From the NCBI GenBank assembly GCA_020025055.1, contig JAHHST010000063.1:1-8530 (forward strand): a stretch of DNA of 8,530 bases, in the 5' to 3' direction. This DNA comes from Longicatena sp. Lineage in GTDB: Bacteria > Bacillota_I > Bacilli_A > Erysipelotrichales > Erysipelotrichaceae. Within the stretch, counting starts at the first letter, position 1. Each line of letters opens with the position of its first letter. Both the position numbers and the translations under genes were made by a program. The notes under the pieces are model-generated. The model was not told where the DNA came from. It worked only from the letters and a program-made list of their open reading frames with translations, and did not search any database. Below, piece by piece: positions 1-5,979 of this stretch.

Positions 1-4
1 CTTT

Positions 5-32
5 TTAACGTAAAATATAGGGTTGCTATAAT
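5..32 (+). promoter_or_regulatory. Candidate promoter of the cssRS-like operon
   Basis: A perfect TATAAT -10 box at 27-32 is preceded 16 bases upstream by TTAACG (5-10), a 4-of-6 match to TTGACA. The transcript would start near 39 and carry a leader of about 90 bases before the first gene. A second, weaker candidate is TAAAAT at 103-108 with only a T-run (81-86) as -35; it would leave almost no leader and would probably need an activator. The sequence alone does not decide between them. Confidence 0.4.
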
Positions 33-38
33 AAACCA

Positions 39-95
39 ATGTGATTTTATGTGAAAACGCACTTATCATCAAAAAGCACTTTTTTTATCACATAA
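39..95 (+). promoter_or_regulatory. Repeated ATGTGA half-sites, candidate response-regulator operator
   Basis: ATGTGA occurs at 39-44 and again at 49-54, exactly 10 bases apart, which is one helical turn. The extended second copy TTATGTGA (47-54) has a perfect inverted partner TCACATAA at 88-95. OmpR-family regulators usually bind direct repeats spaced by about one turn, so autoregulation by the downstream response regulator is a reasonable inference. The sites overlap the predicted start of the upstream promoter and lie at about -75 to -60 of the weaker downstream one. The area is AT-rich, so chance is possible. Confidence 0.3.
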
Positions 96-128
96 TTTGT
101 TTTAAAATAATAGCAAGAGGTGATTTTG

Positions 129-788
129 GTGAAAAAAGTAATTTGTATTGTTGAAGATGAAAAAGCAATTAATGATTTGGTAAGCCAATATTTAAAAAAA
201 GAAGGATATGAGGCTCGTTCATATTATACATATGAAGAGGCAAGTGCTCATGTTGGAGATGACGATGTTCATTTATGGATCTTAGATATTATGTTAGATG
301 ATAAGAGTGGATTTGATTTAATTGAAGAGATTCGTTTACAAGGGAAAGATATTCCAGTTATTTTCATGTCTGCAAGAGATAAAGAATTTGATCGAATTAT
401 TGGATTAGAAAAGGGTAGTGATGATTATATTACAAAACCATTTTCACCAAAAGAATTAGTATTACGTGTTAATAATGTGATTAAAAGAGTGTATAAAGAT
501 GATAATAATCGAATTATGATTGATGGATATGAGCTTGATGAAGAACAACGTAAAGTGTTTGATAATGGAAAAGAAATTGATTTAACAACAAAAGAATTTG
601 ATTTATTAATGATGTTTATAAAAAATAAAGGAATGGCATTTAATCGGGAAGCAATTTTAACAAATGTATGGGAAGAAAATTATTATGGAAGTGATCGTGT
701 GGTTGATGATACATTACGTAGATTACGTAAAAAACTTCCTAATTTAAATATACATACAATTTATGGATATGGTTATCGATTAGGATAA
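129..788 (+). CDS. cssR: OmpR-family response regulator, CssR-like
   Basis: This is a DNA-binding response regulator of 219 residues, the usual family length. The receiver domain (about 1-120) has the acidic pair E9/D10, phospho-acceptor D53 in the stretch HLWILDIML, S81, Y100 and K103, all canonical. A winged-helix DNA-binding domain fills about 128-219 and includes TTKEFDLL and the recognition region DRVVDDTLRRLRKKLP. The HLWILDIML and DRVVDD...TIYGYGYR stretches match my memory of B. subtilis CssR, which with CssS controls htrA-type quality-control proteases under secretion stress. VanR-type regulators are more distant. I chose GTG at 129 because AAGAGGTGAT (115-124) sits 6 bases before it; an in-frame GTG at 120 would lie inside that ribosome binding site. 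The kinase gene starts 3 bases after the stop, so the two are co-translated. Targets are not visible here; autoregulation is suggested by the half-sites upstream. Confidence 0.85.
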   Translation: MKKVICIVEDEKAINDLVSQYLKKEGYEARSYYTYEEASAHVGDDDVHLWILDIMLDDKSGFDLIEEIRLQGKDIPVIFMSARDKEFDRIIGLEKGSDDYITKPFSPKELVLRVNNVIKRVYKDDNNRIMIDGYELDEEQRKVFDNGKEIDLTTKEFDLLMMFIKNKGMAFNREAILTNVWEENYYGSDRVVDDTLRRLRKKLPNLNIHTIYGYGYRLG

Positions 789-791
789 TAT

Positions 792-2153
792 ATGAAAAAA
801 TTTAATGAATTTATTAAAGGATTATCATTAAGCCAGCAATTATTTGTATTAATTATATTTTTTGTTACATTTTTTGCAGCATTTTTCTTTGTCTATGTTG
901 ATGGAAGAGTAAATAATGCAATTAATGAACAGATTTTTCGCTCATTAGATGATACACAAAATACATTAATTAGTGCTAATGCGATTATAGATATACCTAG
1001 TAAAACAGCGAATATTGAAAACTATCCTGTTTTAATTGATCGAGACGGTGTACCACATTTTATTGTTTCTATAGAACGAAATGAATCTGAATGGGATCAA
1101 ATAGAGAAAGATTTAGCTACATTACGTAGAGGAAGTAAAGATCGAATTCACGGAATTTATAAAAATGTTGGAAGAGGATTAGATTCTTACTATAGTATTT
1201 TACGAATTTCAGATCAGAGATTTTTAATTTCTAAAACGTATAGTGACAATATGGACCGATTAGAAGATGTATTAGTAAATAGTGTTGTGAATATAACCAT
1301 TATTGTCGTTGGATTCTTCTTTATCGTATTGATGTTATGGGTAATTACACTAATTCATCCATTAAATCAAATACGTAACTATATCGAACGAGTAAAATTA
1401 GGAAAAGATGCAGAATTACATATTAATCGAAAAGATGAAATTGGTGAATTAGCAGATGCATTAGTTAGTATGCGTGATGAATTATTACGACAAGAAAAAA
1501 CAAAAGAAGAGATGGTGCATAATATATCTCATGATTTAAAAACACCGATTGCGACAATTAAATCCTATGGAGAAGGAATCAAAGATGGTATTTATCCATA
1601 TGGAACTTTAGAGAAAAGTGTAGATGTTATCATTGAAAATGCAGATCGATTAGAAACAAAAGTACATTCATTGCTTTTCATGAACCGTGTAGAATACTTG
1701 TTATCTCAAGAGTGTGAAGGAATTGCAAGTAACATGAAGGAGATTGTAGAGACGGTTGTGCAAAATACGAAATTAATTAAACCCGAAATAACGATTTATA
1801 CAGAGTTAGATGAAGTGTGGTTTGATGGATTGCAAGAGCCATGGAGAGTTGTTGTTGAAAATATTTTAGAAAATGCACTTCGTTATGCGAAAACACGAAT
1901 AGATATTCATTTAAATGAAAAAGATGGTTTAACAATTTCAAATGATGGACCTTGTATGGATGAGGAAAGATTAAAAGTACTTTTCAAACCATATGAAAAA
2001 GGACAAGGTGGAAAATTTGGTTTAGGCTTAAGTATTGTTGCTAAAGTTGTAAATGCAAATCATTATCAAGTCTTTGGTGAAAATACAGCAGATGGTGTTA
2101 TATTTAGAATTATTAAACCAATGAAAAAAGAACATCGAAAAGGACACTCGTAA
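792..2153 (+). CDS. cssS: Membrane sensor histidine kinase, CssS-like
   Basis: This 453-residue kinase has a first membrane helix at about 15-36, an extracytoplasmic sensor region of about 130 residues, a second helix at about 165-187, a HAMP linker (about 188-238) and a HisKA/HATPase core. Phospho-acceptor H247 lies in NISHDLKTP; the N box ENILENALRY has N357 and N361; the G1 box is SNDGP (D385, G386); the F box is LFKPYEKG; the G2 box is KFGLGLSIV (408-416). The wording SHDLKTP...IKDGIYP, ENILEN.(I/L)RYA and NDGP...KG..G.FG(L/I)GLSIV is very close to B. subtilis CssS, and the length is nearly the same. Known CssS acts both as kinase and phosphatase on CssR in response to misfolded secreted protein; transfer of that role here is inference, because the sensor region is too divergent to judge by eye. 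Translation is probably coupled to the regulator gene. A strong terminator follows at once. Confidence 0.83.
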   Translation: MKKFNEFIKGLSLSQQLFVLIIFFVTFFAAFFFVYVDGRVNNAINEQIFRSLDDTQNTLISANAIIDIPSKTANIENYPVLIDRDGVPHFIVSIERNESEWDQIEKDLATLRRGSKDRIHGIYKNVGRGLDSYYSILRISDQRFLISKTYSDNMDRLEDVLVNSVVNITIIVVGFFFIVLMLWVITLIHPLNQIRNYIERVKLGKDAELHINRKDEIGELADALVSMRDELLRQEKTKEEMVHNISHDLKTPIATIKSYGEGIKDGIYPYGTLEKSVDVIIENADRLETKVHSLLFMNRVEYLLSQECEGIASNMKEIVETVVQNTKLIKPEITIYTELDEVWFDGLQEPWRVVVENILENALRYAKTRIDIHLNEKDGLTISNDGPCMDEERLKVLFKPYEKGQGGKFGLGLSIVAKVVNANHYQVFGENTADGVIFRIIKPMKKEHRKGHS

Positions 2154-2154
2154 T

Positions 2155-2184
2155 AAAAATGCAGGAAAACTCCTGCTTTTTTTT
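2155..2184 (+). terminator. Intrinsic terminator of the cssRS-like operon
   Basis: A perfect 6-bp GC-rich stem, GCAGGA (2161-2166) with TCCTGC (2171-2176), closes an AAAC loop and is followed by eight T (2177-2184). It lies 7 bases after the kinase stop codon. It implies that the hydrolase/Mur ligase/Ddl genes are a separate transcription unit. Confidence 0.93.
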
Positions 2185-2191
2185 GCGAAAT

Positions 2192-2237
2192 TTGTCTAAT
2201 TGTAGGAACTCGTTCATATAATGAAAAAGAACGGAGG
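2192..2237 (+). promoter_or_regulatory. Candidate promoter and RBS of the hydrolase-Mur-Ddl operon
   Basis: A perfect TATAAT at 2217-2222 has TTGTCT (2192-2197) 19 bases upstream, a longer spacer than the optimal 17. The -10 is embedded in the dyad TTCATATAATGAA (2213-2225), and an outer dyad CGTTC (2211-2215)/GAACG (2229-2233) surrounds it, so an operator is possible. The ribosome binding site GGAGG (2233-2237) sits 5 bases before the ATG at 2243. The leader would be very short, about 14 bases. Confidence 0.55.
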
Positions 2238-2242
2238 ATTCG

Positions 2243-2962
2243 ATGCTATTAGAAATAATGGGGTGTCAAATAAATGTAAAGGTAAGTGGAGAAGGTCAAG
2301 GGGTATTGCTACTTCATGGATGGGGACAGAATATGTTTATGATGAAATTCATTCAAGATGAGTTAAGAAATCACTATAAAGTAGTAAATGTAGATTTGCC
2401 TGGATTTGGTAAAAGTAGCGAACCGGAATTTTCATGGGGAATTGTGGAGTATGCGAATGCAATGAAGGAATTAATGCGAATATATAATATCAAGAAACCA
2501 ATTCTTATTGCACATTCATTTGGGGCAAGGATTGCTTTTGCATATGCATTGAAATATCCAGTAAAAGCACTCATTTTAACTGGTGCAGCAGGAATTAAAA
2601 AGAAACAAAGTTTCGGACAAAAGTTTCGTATAAAAATGTATAAAATGCTAAAACAATTATCAATTCCTATTTCAATGGGGAGTCAAGATTATCAAAAAGC
2701 AAGTTCAATCATGAAAGGAGTGTTAGTAAAAAGTGTAAATTATGATATTACACCTTATTTAAAAGAAATACATGTACCAACAATGTTGGTATGGGGAAAA
2801 AAGGATACAGAAACTCCTATATGGATGGGGAAAACCATGTGTCGTGAAATGCCTAATGCAAAACTTGTGTGTATTGAAAATGAAGGACATTTTGCATATT
2901 TTACACAAGGAATTCGATTTTTAAGAATTGTAAATTGTTTTTTGAAGGGAATGAATGAATAA
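2243..2962 (+). CDS. Alpha/beta-hydrolase with intact serine triad
   Basis: This 239-residue protein has the alpha/beta-hydrolase fold. The oxyanion motif is LLHGWGQ (H25-G26), the nucleophile elbow is AHSFG with S92, the acid is D188 in WGKKDTETP, and the catalytic histidine is H216 in EGHFAYF. The strand pattern VVNVDLPGFGKS is also typical. The lid covers about residues 115-170 and is rich in Lys and Met. No signal peptide is seen, so it should be cytoplasmic. Its family includes esterases, peptidases of the proline-iminopeptidase type and C-C hydrolases, so the substrate cannot be read from sequence. It is the first gene of an operon with a Mur ligase and a Ddl-family enzyme, and its stop codon overlaps the next start by one base (TAATG). 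This suggests a job in the same pathway, such as hydrolysing a dipeptide, depsipeptide or other side product. That role is inference. Confidence 0.88.
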   Translation: MLLEIMGCQINVKVSGEGQGVLLLHGWGQNMFMMKFIQDELRNHYKVVNVDLPGFGKSSEPEFSWGIVEYANAMKELMRIYNIKKPILIAHSFGARIAFAYALKYPVKALILTGAAGIKKKQSFGQKFRIKMYKMLKQLSIPISMGSQDYQKASSIMKGVLVKSVNYDITPYLKEIHVPTMLVWGKKDTETPIWMGKTMCREMPNAKLVCIENEGHFAYFTQGIRFLRIVNCFLKGMNE

Positions 2963-4524
2963 TGGAAGTTTTTCTTTATCTATTTTATTTATATGTACCT
3001 ATCAAACAAAGTTTATTGATTATGCAACAAAATAAATATTATTTTGATCGATATAGTAATTGGTTAAAAAAAGAGATAATGATGAATAAACGAAATATTA
3101 TTATAACATTTATTATATTATCTAGTGTTTATATCTTATTTTTTGTATCGAAAGAGGCAATTCCAAGAGGATTATTGTTGTTACTATTATTTGTGTATGG
3201 TTATGTGAATTGGAAAAAAGAAAAAGATACAAAATATCGGATTACTTTGCAGTGTACAGCACGCTTAAAACGATTATGTTGTATGCAAGTTCTTGTGCTA
3301 GTGTTTTGCATAAGCTTATTTGTACAAAACTTAGGAGATTATGAATTAATTTTTTTAACACCTTTTATCTATTTTATTCCATGGTTAACGATGATTGTTG
3401 CAGCATTTCTTATTTATCCGTTTGAACAACGCTTAAAACATTATTACCGTGTAGAAGCAGAGAATAAATTAAGTGAATATAAGGATCTTATCAAAATAGG
3501 AATTACAGGAAGTTATGGGAAAACAAGCGTAAAGTCTATTTTATTCCCATTGCTTCAAACATCTTATAGTACTTTAAAGACACCAAAGTCATATAACAAC
3601 AGTATGGGGATTACGAAAACAATTCGAGAATTACTAGAACCAACTCATCAAGCATTTATATGTGAAATGGGGGCGGATCATTGTAATGAATTAAGTGATT
3701 TAATGCATTTTGTTAATCCAAAATATGGAGTTGTTACAACGATTGGAAATCAACATTTAGAAACTTTTCGTACAATGGATGCAATTGTTTATGAAAAGAT
3801 GCAAGTAATAGAATTATTACCAATGGATGGTATTGGCTTTTTAAATGCGGATAATTCCTATATTAGAAATTATTCATTAAAGAATCATTGTAAGATCATT
3901 TGGTTTGGAAAGGATAAAAAAGCAGATTATCGATACAGTAATGTGACATATAGTGAAAATGGTAGTAGATTTGAAATTATGTATCATGGAGAAAAACATT
4001 TATTTACGACTACTTTATTAGGAGAAAATGCAATTATAGATATTACTTGTGCGATTGCGATTGCTCATACACTTGGTATATCATGGAAATCCATGCAAGA
4101 AGAGGTGAAAAGGTTACCTTATGTAAGCCATCGATTAGAAAAAAGAAAAGTAAATCATATTACGATTCTTGATGATGCATACAATAGTAATCCACAAGGT
4201 GCTAGATGTGCTTGTGATGTTATAAAACAAATGAAACAACAACGAATCATAATTACACCAGGGTTTGTAGAATTAGGTGAAGTTCAAGAAGTGGAAAACG
4301 AGGCATTTGGAGAATATATGTCTGATTGTGTTGATGAAGTTATTTTAGTTGGAGAGCGTCAAACGAAAAGTATTTTATATGGATTAAAAAAGATGCAATA
4401 TCCAAGGGAACATATTTATCTTACAAGTGATATAGAGGAAGCATTTTGTGTGTGTAAAAAAATAGTAAAGAAACATGCTGTTGTTTTAATTGAAAACGAT
4501 TTACCAGATGTTTATCAGCATTAA
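2962..4524 (+). CDS. Membrane-anchored MurF-family ligase lacking the usual N-terminal domain
   Basis: This 520-residue protein joins a membrane region to the catalytic part of a Mur ligase. Hydrophobic segments lie at about 46-62, 69-82, 108-123 and 129-152, plus an amphipathic start at 1-20. The ATP-dependent middle domain begins near 175: P-loop GITGSYGKTSVK (180-191), TPKSYNNSMGI (207-217), EMGA (235-238), GNQHLE with H265, EK (278-279; the lysine at the usual carbamylation position) and FLNADN. The C-terminal domain has SHRLEKR (389-395) and DDAYNSNP (404-411), the signature that marks MurF rather than MurC, MurD or MurE. Typical MurF has a soluble N-terminal domain of about 90 residues for UDP-MurNAc-tripeptide; here it is replaced by membrane helices. 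The usual KGSR near the C-terminus is also absent; the chain ends with ENDLPD (511-516). It should join a D-amino-acid dipeptide-like unit to a peptidoglycan precursor, perhaps lipid-linked (inference). Its start overlaps the hydrolase stop. Confidence 0.85.
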   Translation: MEVFLYLFYLYVPIKQSLLIMQQNKYYFDRYSNWLKKEIMMNKRNIIITFIILSSVYILFFVSKEAIPRGLLLLLLFVYGYVNWKKEKDTKYRITLQCTARLKRLCCMQVLVLVFCISLFVQNLGDYELIFLTPFIYFIPWLTMIVAAFLIYPFEQRLKHYYRVEAENKLSEYKDLIKIGITGSYGKTSVKSILFPLLQTSYSTLKTPKSYNNSMGITKTIRELLEPTHQAFICEMGADHCNELSDLMHFVNPKYGVVTTIGNQHLETFRTMDAIVYEKMQVIELLPMDGIGFLNADNSYIRNYSLKNHCKIIWFGKDKKADYRYSNVTYSENGSRFEIMYHGEKHLFTTTLLGENAIIDITCAIAIAHTLGISWKSMQEEVKRLPYVSHRLEKRKVNHITILDDAYNSNPQGARCACDVIKQMKQQRIIITPGFVELGEVQEVENEAFGEYMSDCVDEVILVGERQTKSILYGLKKMQYPREHIYLTSDIEEAFCVCKKIVKKHAVVLIENDLPDVYQH

Positions 4525-4577
4525 TGCACAATTTTCTTAGGCATGAATATACTACCATTGAGAAGGGATGGGTTTAA
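4524..4577 (+). other. Possible 17-codon coupling mini-ORF
   Basis: The stop codon of the Mur ligase overlaps an ATG in the form TAATG, as at the preceding gene junction. That ATG opens a 17-codon frame (begins MHNFLRHEYT) that stops at 4575-4577, four bases before the probable start of the next gene. It could pass terminating ribosomes on to that gene. The peptide itself has no recognisable feature, and there is no separate ribosome binding site. It may be chance. Confidence 0.2.
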
Positions 4578-4581
4578 TATC

Positions 4582-5730
4582 ATGCAAATACATGTAGCGG
4601 TTGTGTTTGGTGGAAAATCAGTAGAACATGAAATTAGTATATTGTCAGCAATGCAAGTAATTGCAGCAATGCCAGAGAAATATAGCGTACTTCCTATTTA
4701 CATTTCAAAAGAAGGAAGATTGTATTGTGATTCTAGTTTCACAGAAGTAGATATATTTAAAAATTTAGCAAATGTATGTCTTGAAAAATATGAAGTTCAG
4801 TTTGTGAAGAAGTATCGTCAAGTTTATATAAAGTGGAATCAGTTTCATATATTAAAGGCATATGAACCAATTGATTTTGTACTTCCTATCTTACATGGAA
4901 CAAATGGAGAGGACGGAAATTTTCAAGGCTTTTTAAAAACATTAGATATTCCATTTGGCTTTAGTGATGTATTATCTACAGCTATAACTCAGGATAAAGT
5001 TGCGATGAAGATGATTTTACAAGATCGTGGATTACCAATTACACCATGGTTTTATTGGTATAAATATCAATCATTAGATGAGAATTTATATGCAAAAGCA
5101 TCTCGATTAGGATATCCAATGATTGTAAAACCAAGCAATTTAGGAAGTAGTGTTGGAATCATGATTGCAAATGATGGGGAAATGTTAAAAGAAGCTATAG
5201 AGAATGCATTTCAATATGATGATAAAGTGGTGATTGAAAAATTAATCACTCCTCTTCAAGAATTTAATATATCTGTTAAAGGAAATGCTAAAAAACAAAG
5301 TTGTAGTGTCATTGAAGAAGTTAAAAAAGATGATTGTATTTTATCTTATCAAGATAAGTATGAAAAAGAAAATAATAGCAAAGGAATGGCAAGTGCATCA
5401 AGAATAATTCCTGCTTATCTTTGTAAAGAAGAAGAGGAACAAATAAAAGAATATGCACTTTCTACATTTCAAGTATTACATGCAGAAGGAGTTGTACGCA
5501 TTGATTTTTTAATGAATGCGAAAACAAGAGATTTATATGTGAATGAAATGAATTCGATTCCAGGATCGATGGCGTATTATTTATGGGAGGCAAGTGGAAC
5601 ATCTTTTACTGAATTAATTGATGATGTCATTTCATTAGGAATTGAACGTTATCGCAATCAACATAAGTTAATATATACATTTGATACGAATGTACTACAG
5701 AAAAATAATAAGCAGGGAATAAAAAAATAA
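4582..5730 (+). CDS. D-Ala-D-Ala-ligase-family ATP-grasp enzyme, divergent pocket
   Basis: This 382-residue protein is an ATP-grasp ligase of the Ddl family, which joins two D-amino acids (or a D-amino acid and a D-hydroxy acid) using ATP. Visible motifs are FGGKSVEHEIS (9-19, with E15), HGTNGEDGNFQG (105-116), KPSNLGSSVG (183-192), the omega-loop pair K259-Y260, metal ligands D308, E322 and N324, and NSIPG (324-328). After NSIPG, typical Ddl has a segment like FTSHSL; here it is SMAYYLW (329-335). The K-Y of the omega loop argues against a VanA-type D-lactate ligase, and the absence of the SHSR seen in VanC/VanG argues against a D-serine ligase. The C-terminus has a tail of about 20 residues (with FDTN) beyond the fold. 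I chose ATG 4582 because the family starts just before FGG and GAAGGGATGGG precedes it; an in-frame ATG at 4543 has no good ribosome binding site. It is last in the operon. Confidence 0.87.
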   Translation: MQIHVAVVFGGKSVEHEISILSAMQVIAAMPEKYSVLPIYISKEGRLYCDSSFTEVDIFKNLANVCLEKYEVQFVKKYRQVYIKWNQFHILKAYEPIDFVLPILHGTNGEDGNFQGFLKTLDIPFGFSDVLSTAITQDKVAMKMILQDRGLPITPWFYWYKYQSLDENLYAKASRLGYPMIVKPSNLGSSVGIMIANDGEMLKEAIENAFQYDDKVVIEKLITPLQEFNISVKGNAKKQSCSVIEEVKKDDCILSYQDKYEKENNSKGMASASRIIPAYLCKEEEEQIKEYALSTFQVLHAEGVVRIDFLMNAKTRDLYVNEMNSIPGSMAYYLWEASGTSFTELIDDVISLGIERYRNQHKLIYTFDTNVLQKNNKQGIKK

Positions 5731-5746
5731 AAGATGAATTTCATCT
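5725..5746 (+). repeat. 22-bp direct repeat, copy 1
   Basis: This 22-base stretch spans the stop codon of the Ddl-family gene. It matches 5946-5967 at 21 of 22 positions; the single difference is G here for A there at 5735/5956-5957 region. It contains the hairpin AGATGA/TCATCT with a 3-base loop, but no T-tract follows, unlike copy 2. Confidence 0.75.
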
Positions 5747-5824
5747 CAGCTTGTTGATAAACTACCTTATTTTAAAAACAAATAAAATCAATTTAGATAA
5801 AGTGACGGAAAGCTACTAAATTAC

Positions 5825-5865
5825 AGATGATTTTAGGTTAAAATACCTTGAAATCATCTTTTTTT
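5825..5865 (+). terminator. Intrinsic terminator of the hydrolase-Mur-Ddl operon
   Basis: A 9-bp stem, AGATGATTT (5825-5833) with AAATCATCT (5851-5859), is extended by AGGT/ACCT above a small internal loop and closed by a TAAAAT loop. Seven T (5859-5865) follow. It lies about 95 bases past the Ddl-family stop codon. The stretch before it (5747-5824) is AT-rich and shows no gene or other structure I can support. Confidence 0.85.
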
Positions 5866-5882
5866 ATATCAAAGTGGAAATT

Positions 5883-5935
5883 AAAAAAAGACCGAATGAC
5901 AAAGTCTGCTCGACGAGTGACTTTGTCAACGGTCT
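5883..5935 (-). terminator. 47-bp palindromic repeat, copy 1: terminator of the HD gene
   Basis: The hairpin spans 5889-5935. Its arms are AGACCG (5889-5894) with CGGTCT (5930-5935) and TGACAAAGTC (5897-5906) with GACTTTGTCA (5919-5928), separated by a small AA/A internal loop, with a short CTC/GAG stem at the tip. Read on the minus strand it ends in a run of seven T, the complement of the A-run at 5883-5889, so it is an excellent terminator for the HD-domain gene. The reverse complement matches 8482-8528 at 45 of 47 positions. Confidence 0.88.
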
Positions 5936-5945
5936 AAAATGTCTG

Positions 5946-5967
5946 AAATAAAAGATAAATTTCATCT
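5946..5967 (+). repeat. 22-bp direct repeat, copy 2
   Basis: This stretch matches 5725-5746 at 21 of 22 positions. It forms most of a longer palindrome at 5946-5974 and ends just before the stop codon of the convergent HD-domain gene. The two copies bracket about 200 bases that hold the operon terminator and the 47-bp palindromic repeat. Confidence 0.75.
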
Positions 5968-5979
5968 TTTATTTTTTTT
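5946..5979 (+). terminator. Hairpin plus T-tract at the convergent junction
   Basis: An 11-bp AT-rich stem, AAATAAAAGAT (5946-5956) with ATCTTTTATTT (5964-5974), has a 7-base loop and runs into T up to 5979. It could act as a backup terminator for plus-strand transcription before it enters the HD-domain gene antisense. The stem is almost all A/T, so its efficiency is doubtful. It overlaps the last codons of the minus-strand gene. Confidence 0.5.

Noticed and set aside
71..84. AAAAAG/CTTTTT as a terminator of a gene to the left of the window
   Set aside because: The stem is nearly all A/T and the loop is only about two bases, so it is not a credible hairpin; no upstream gene end is visible.
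120..131. Upstream GTG start at 120 for the response regulator
   Set aside because: It lies inside the ribosome binding site that serves GTG 129, and the receiver domain begins normally from 129.
2374..2574. Minus-strand open frame inside the hydrolase gene
   Set aside because: It is a shadow of the plus-strand gene with no ribosome binding site or recognisable motif.
4543..4581. Upstream ATG start at 4543 for the Ddl-family gene
   Set aside because: It has no well-spaced ribosome binding site and adds 13 residues not expected before the FGG motif.
129..5730. A vancomycin-resistance (vanG-like) cluster: two-component pair followed by a Ddl-family ligase
   Set aside because: The regulator and kinase resemble CssRS more than VanRS, a strong terminator separates them from the ligase operon, no VanT, VanXY, VanY, VanH or VanX is present, and the ligase lacks the D-Ser (SHSR) and D-Lac signatures.
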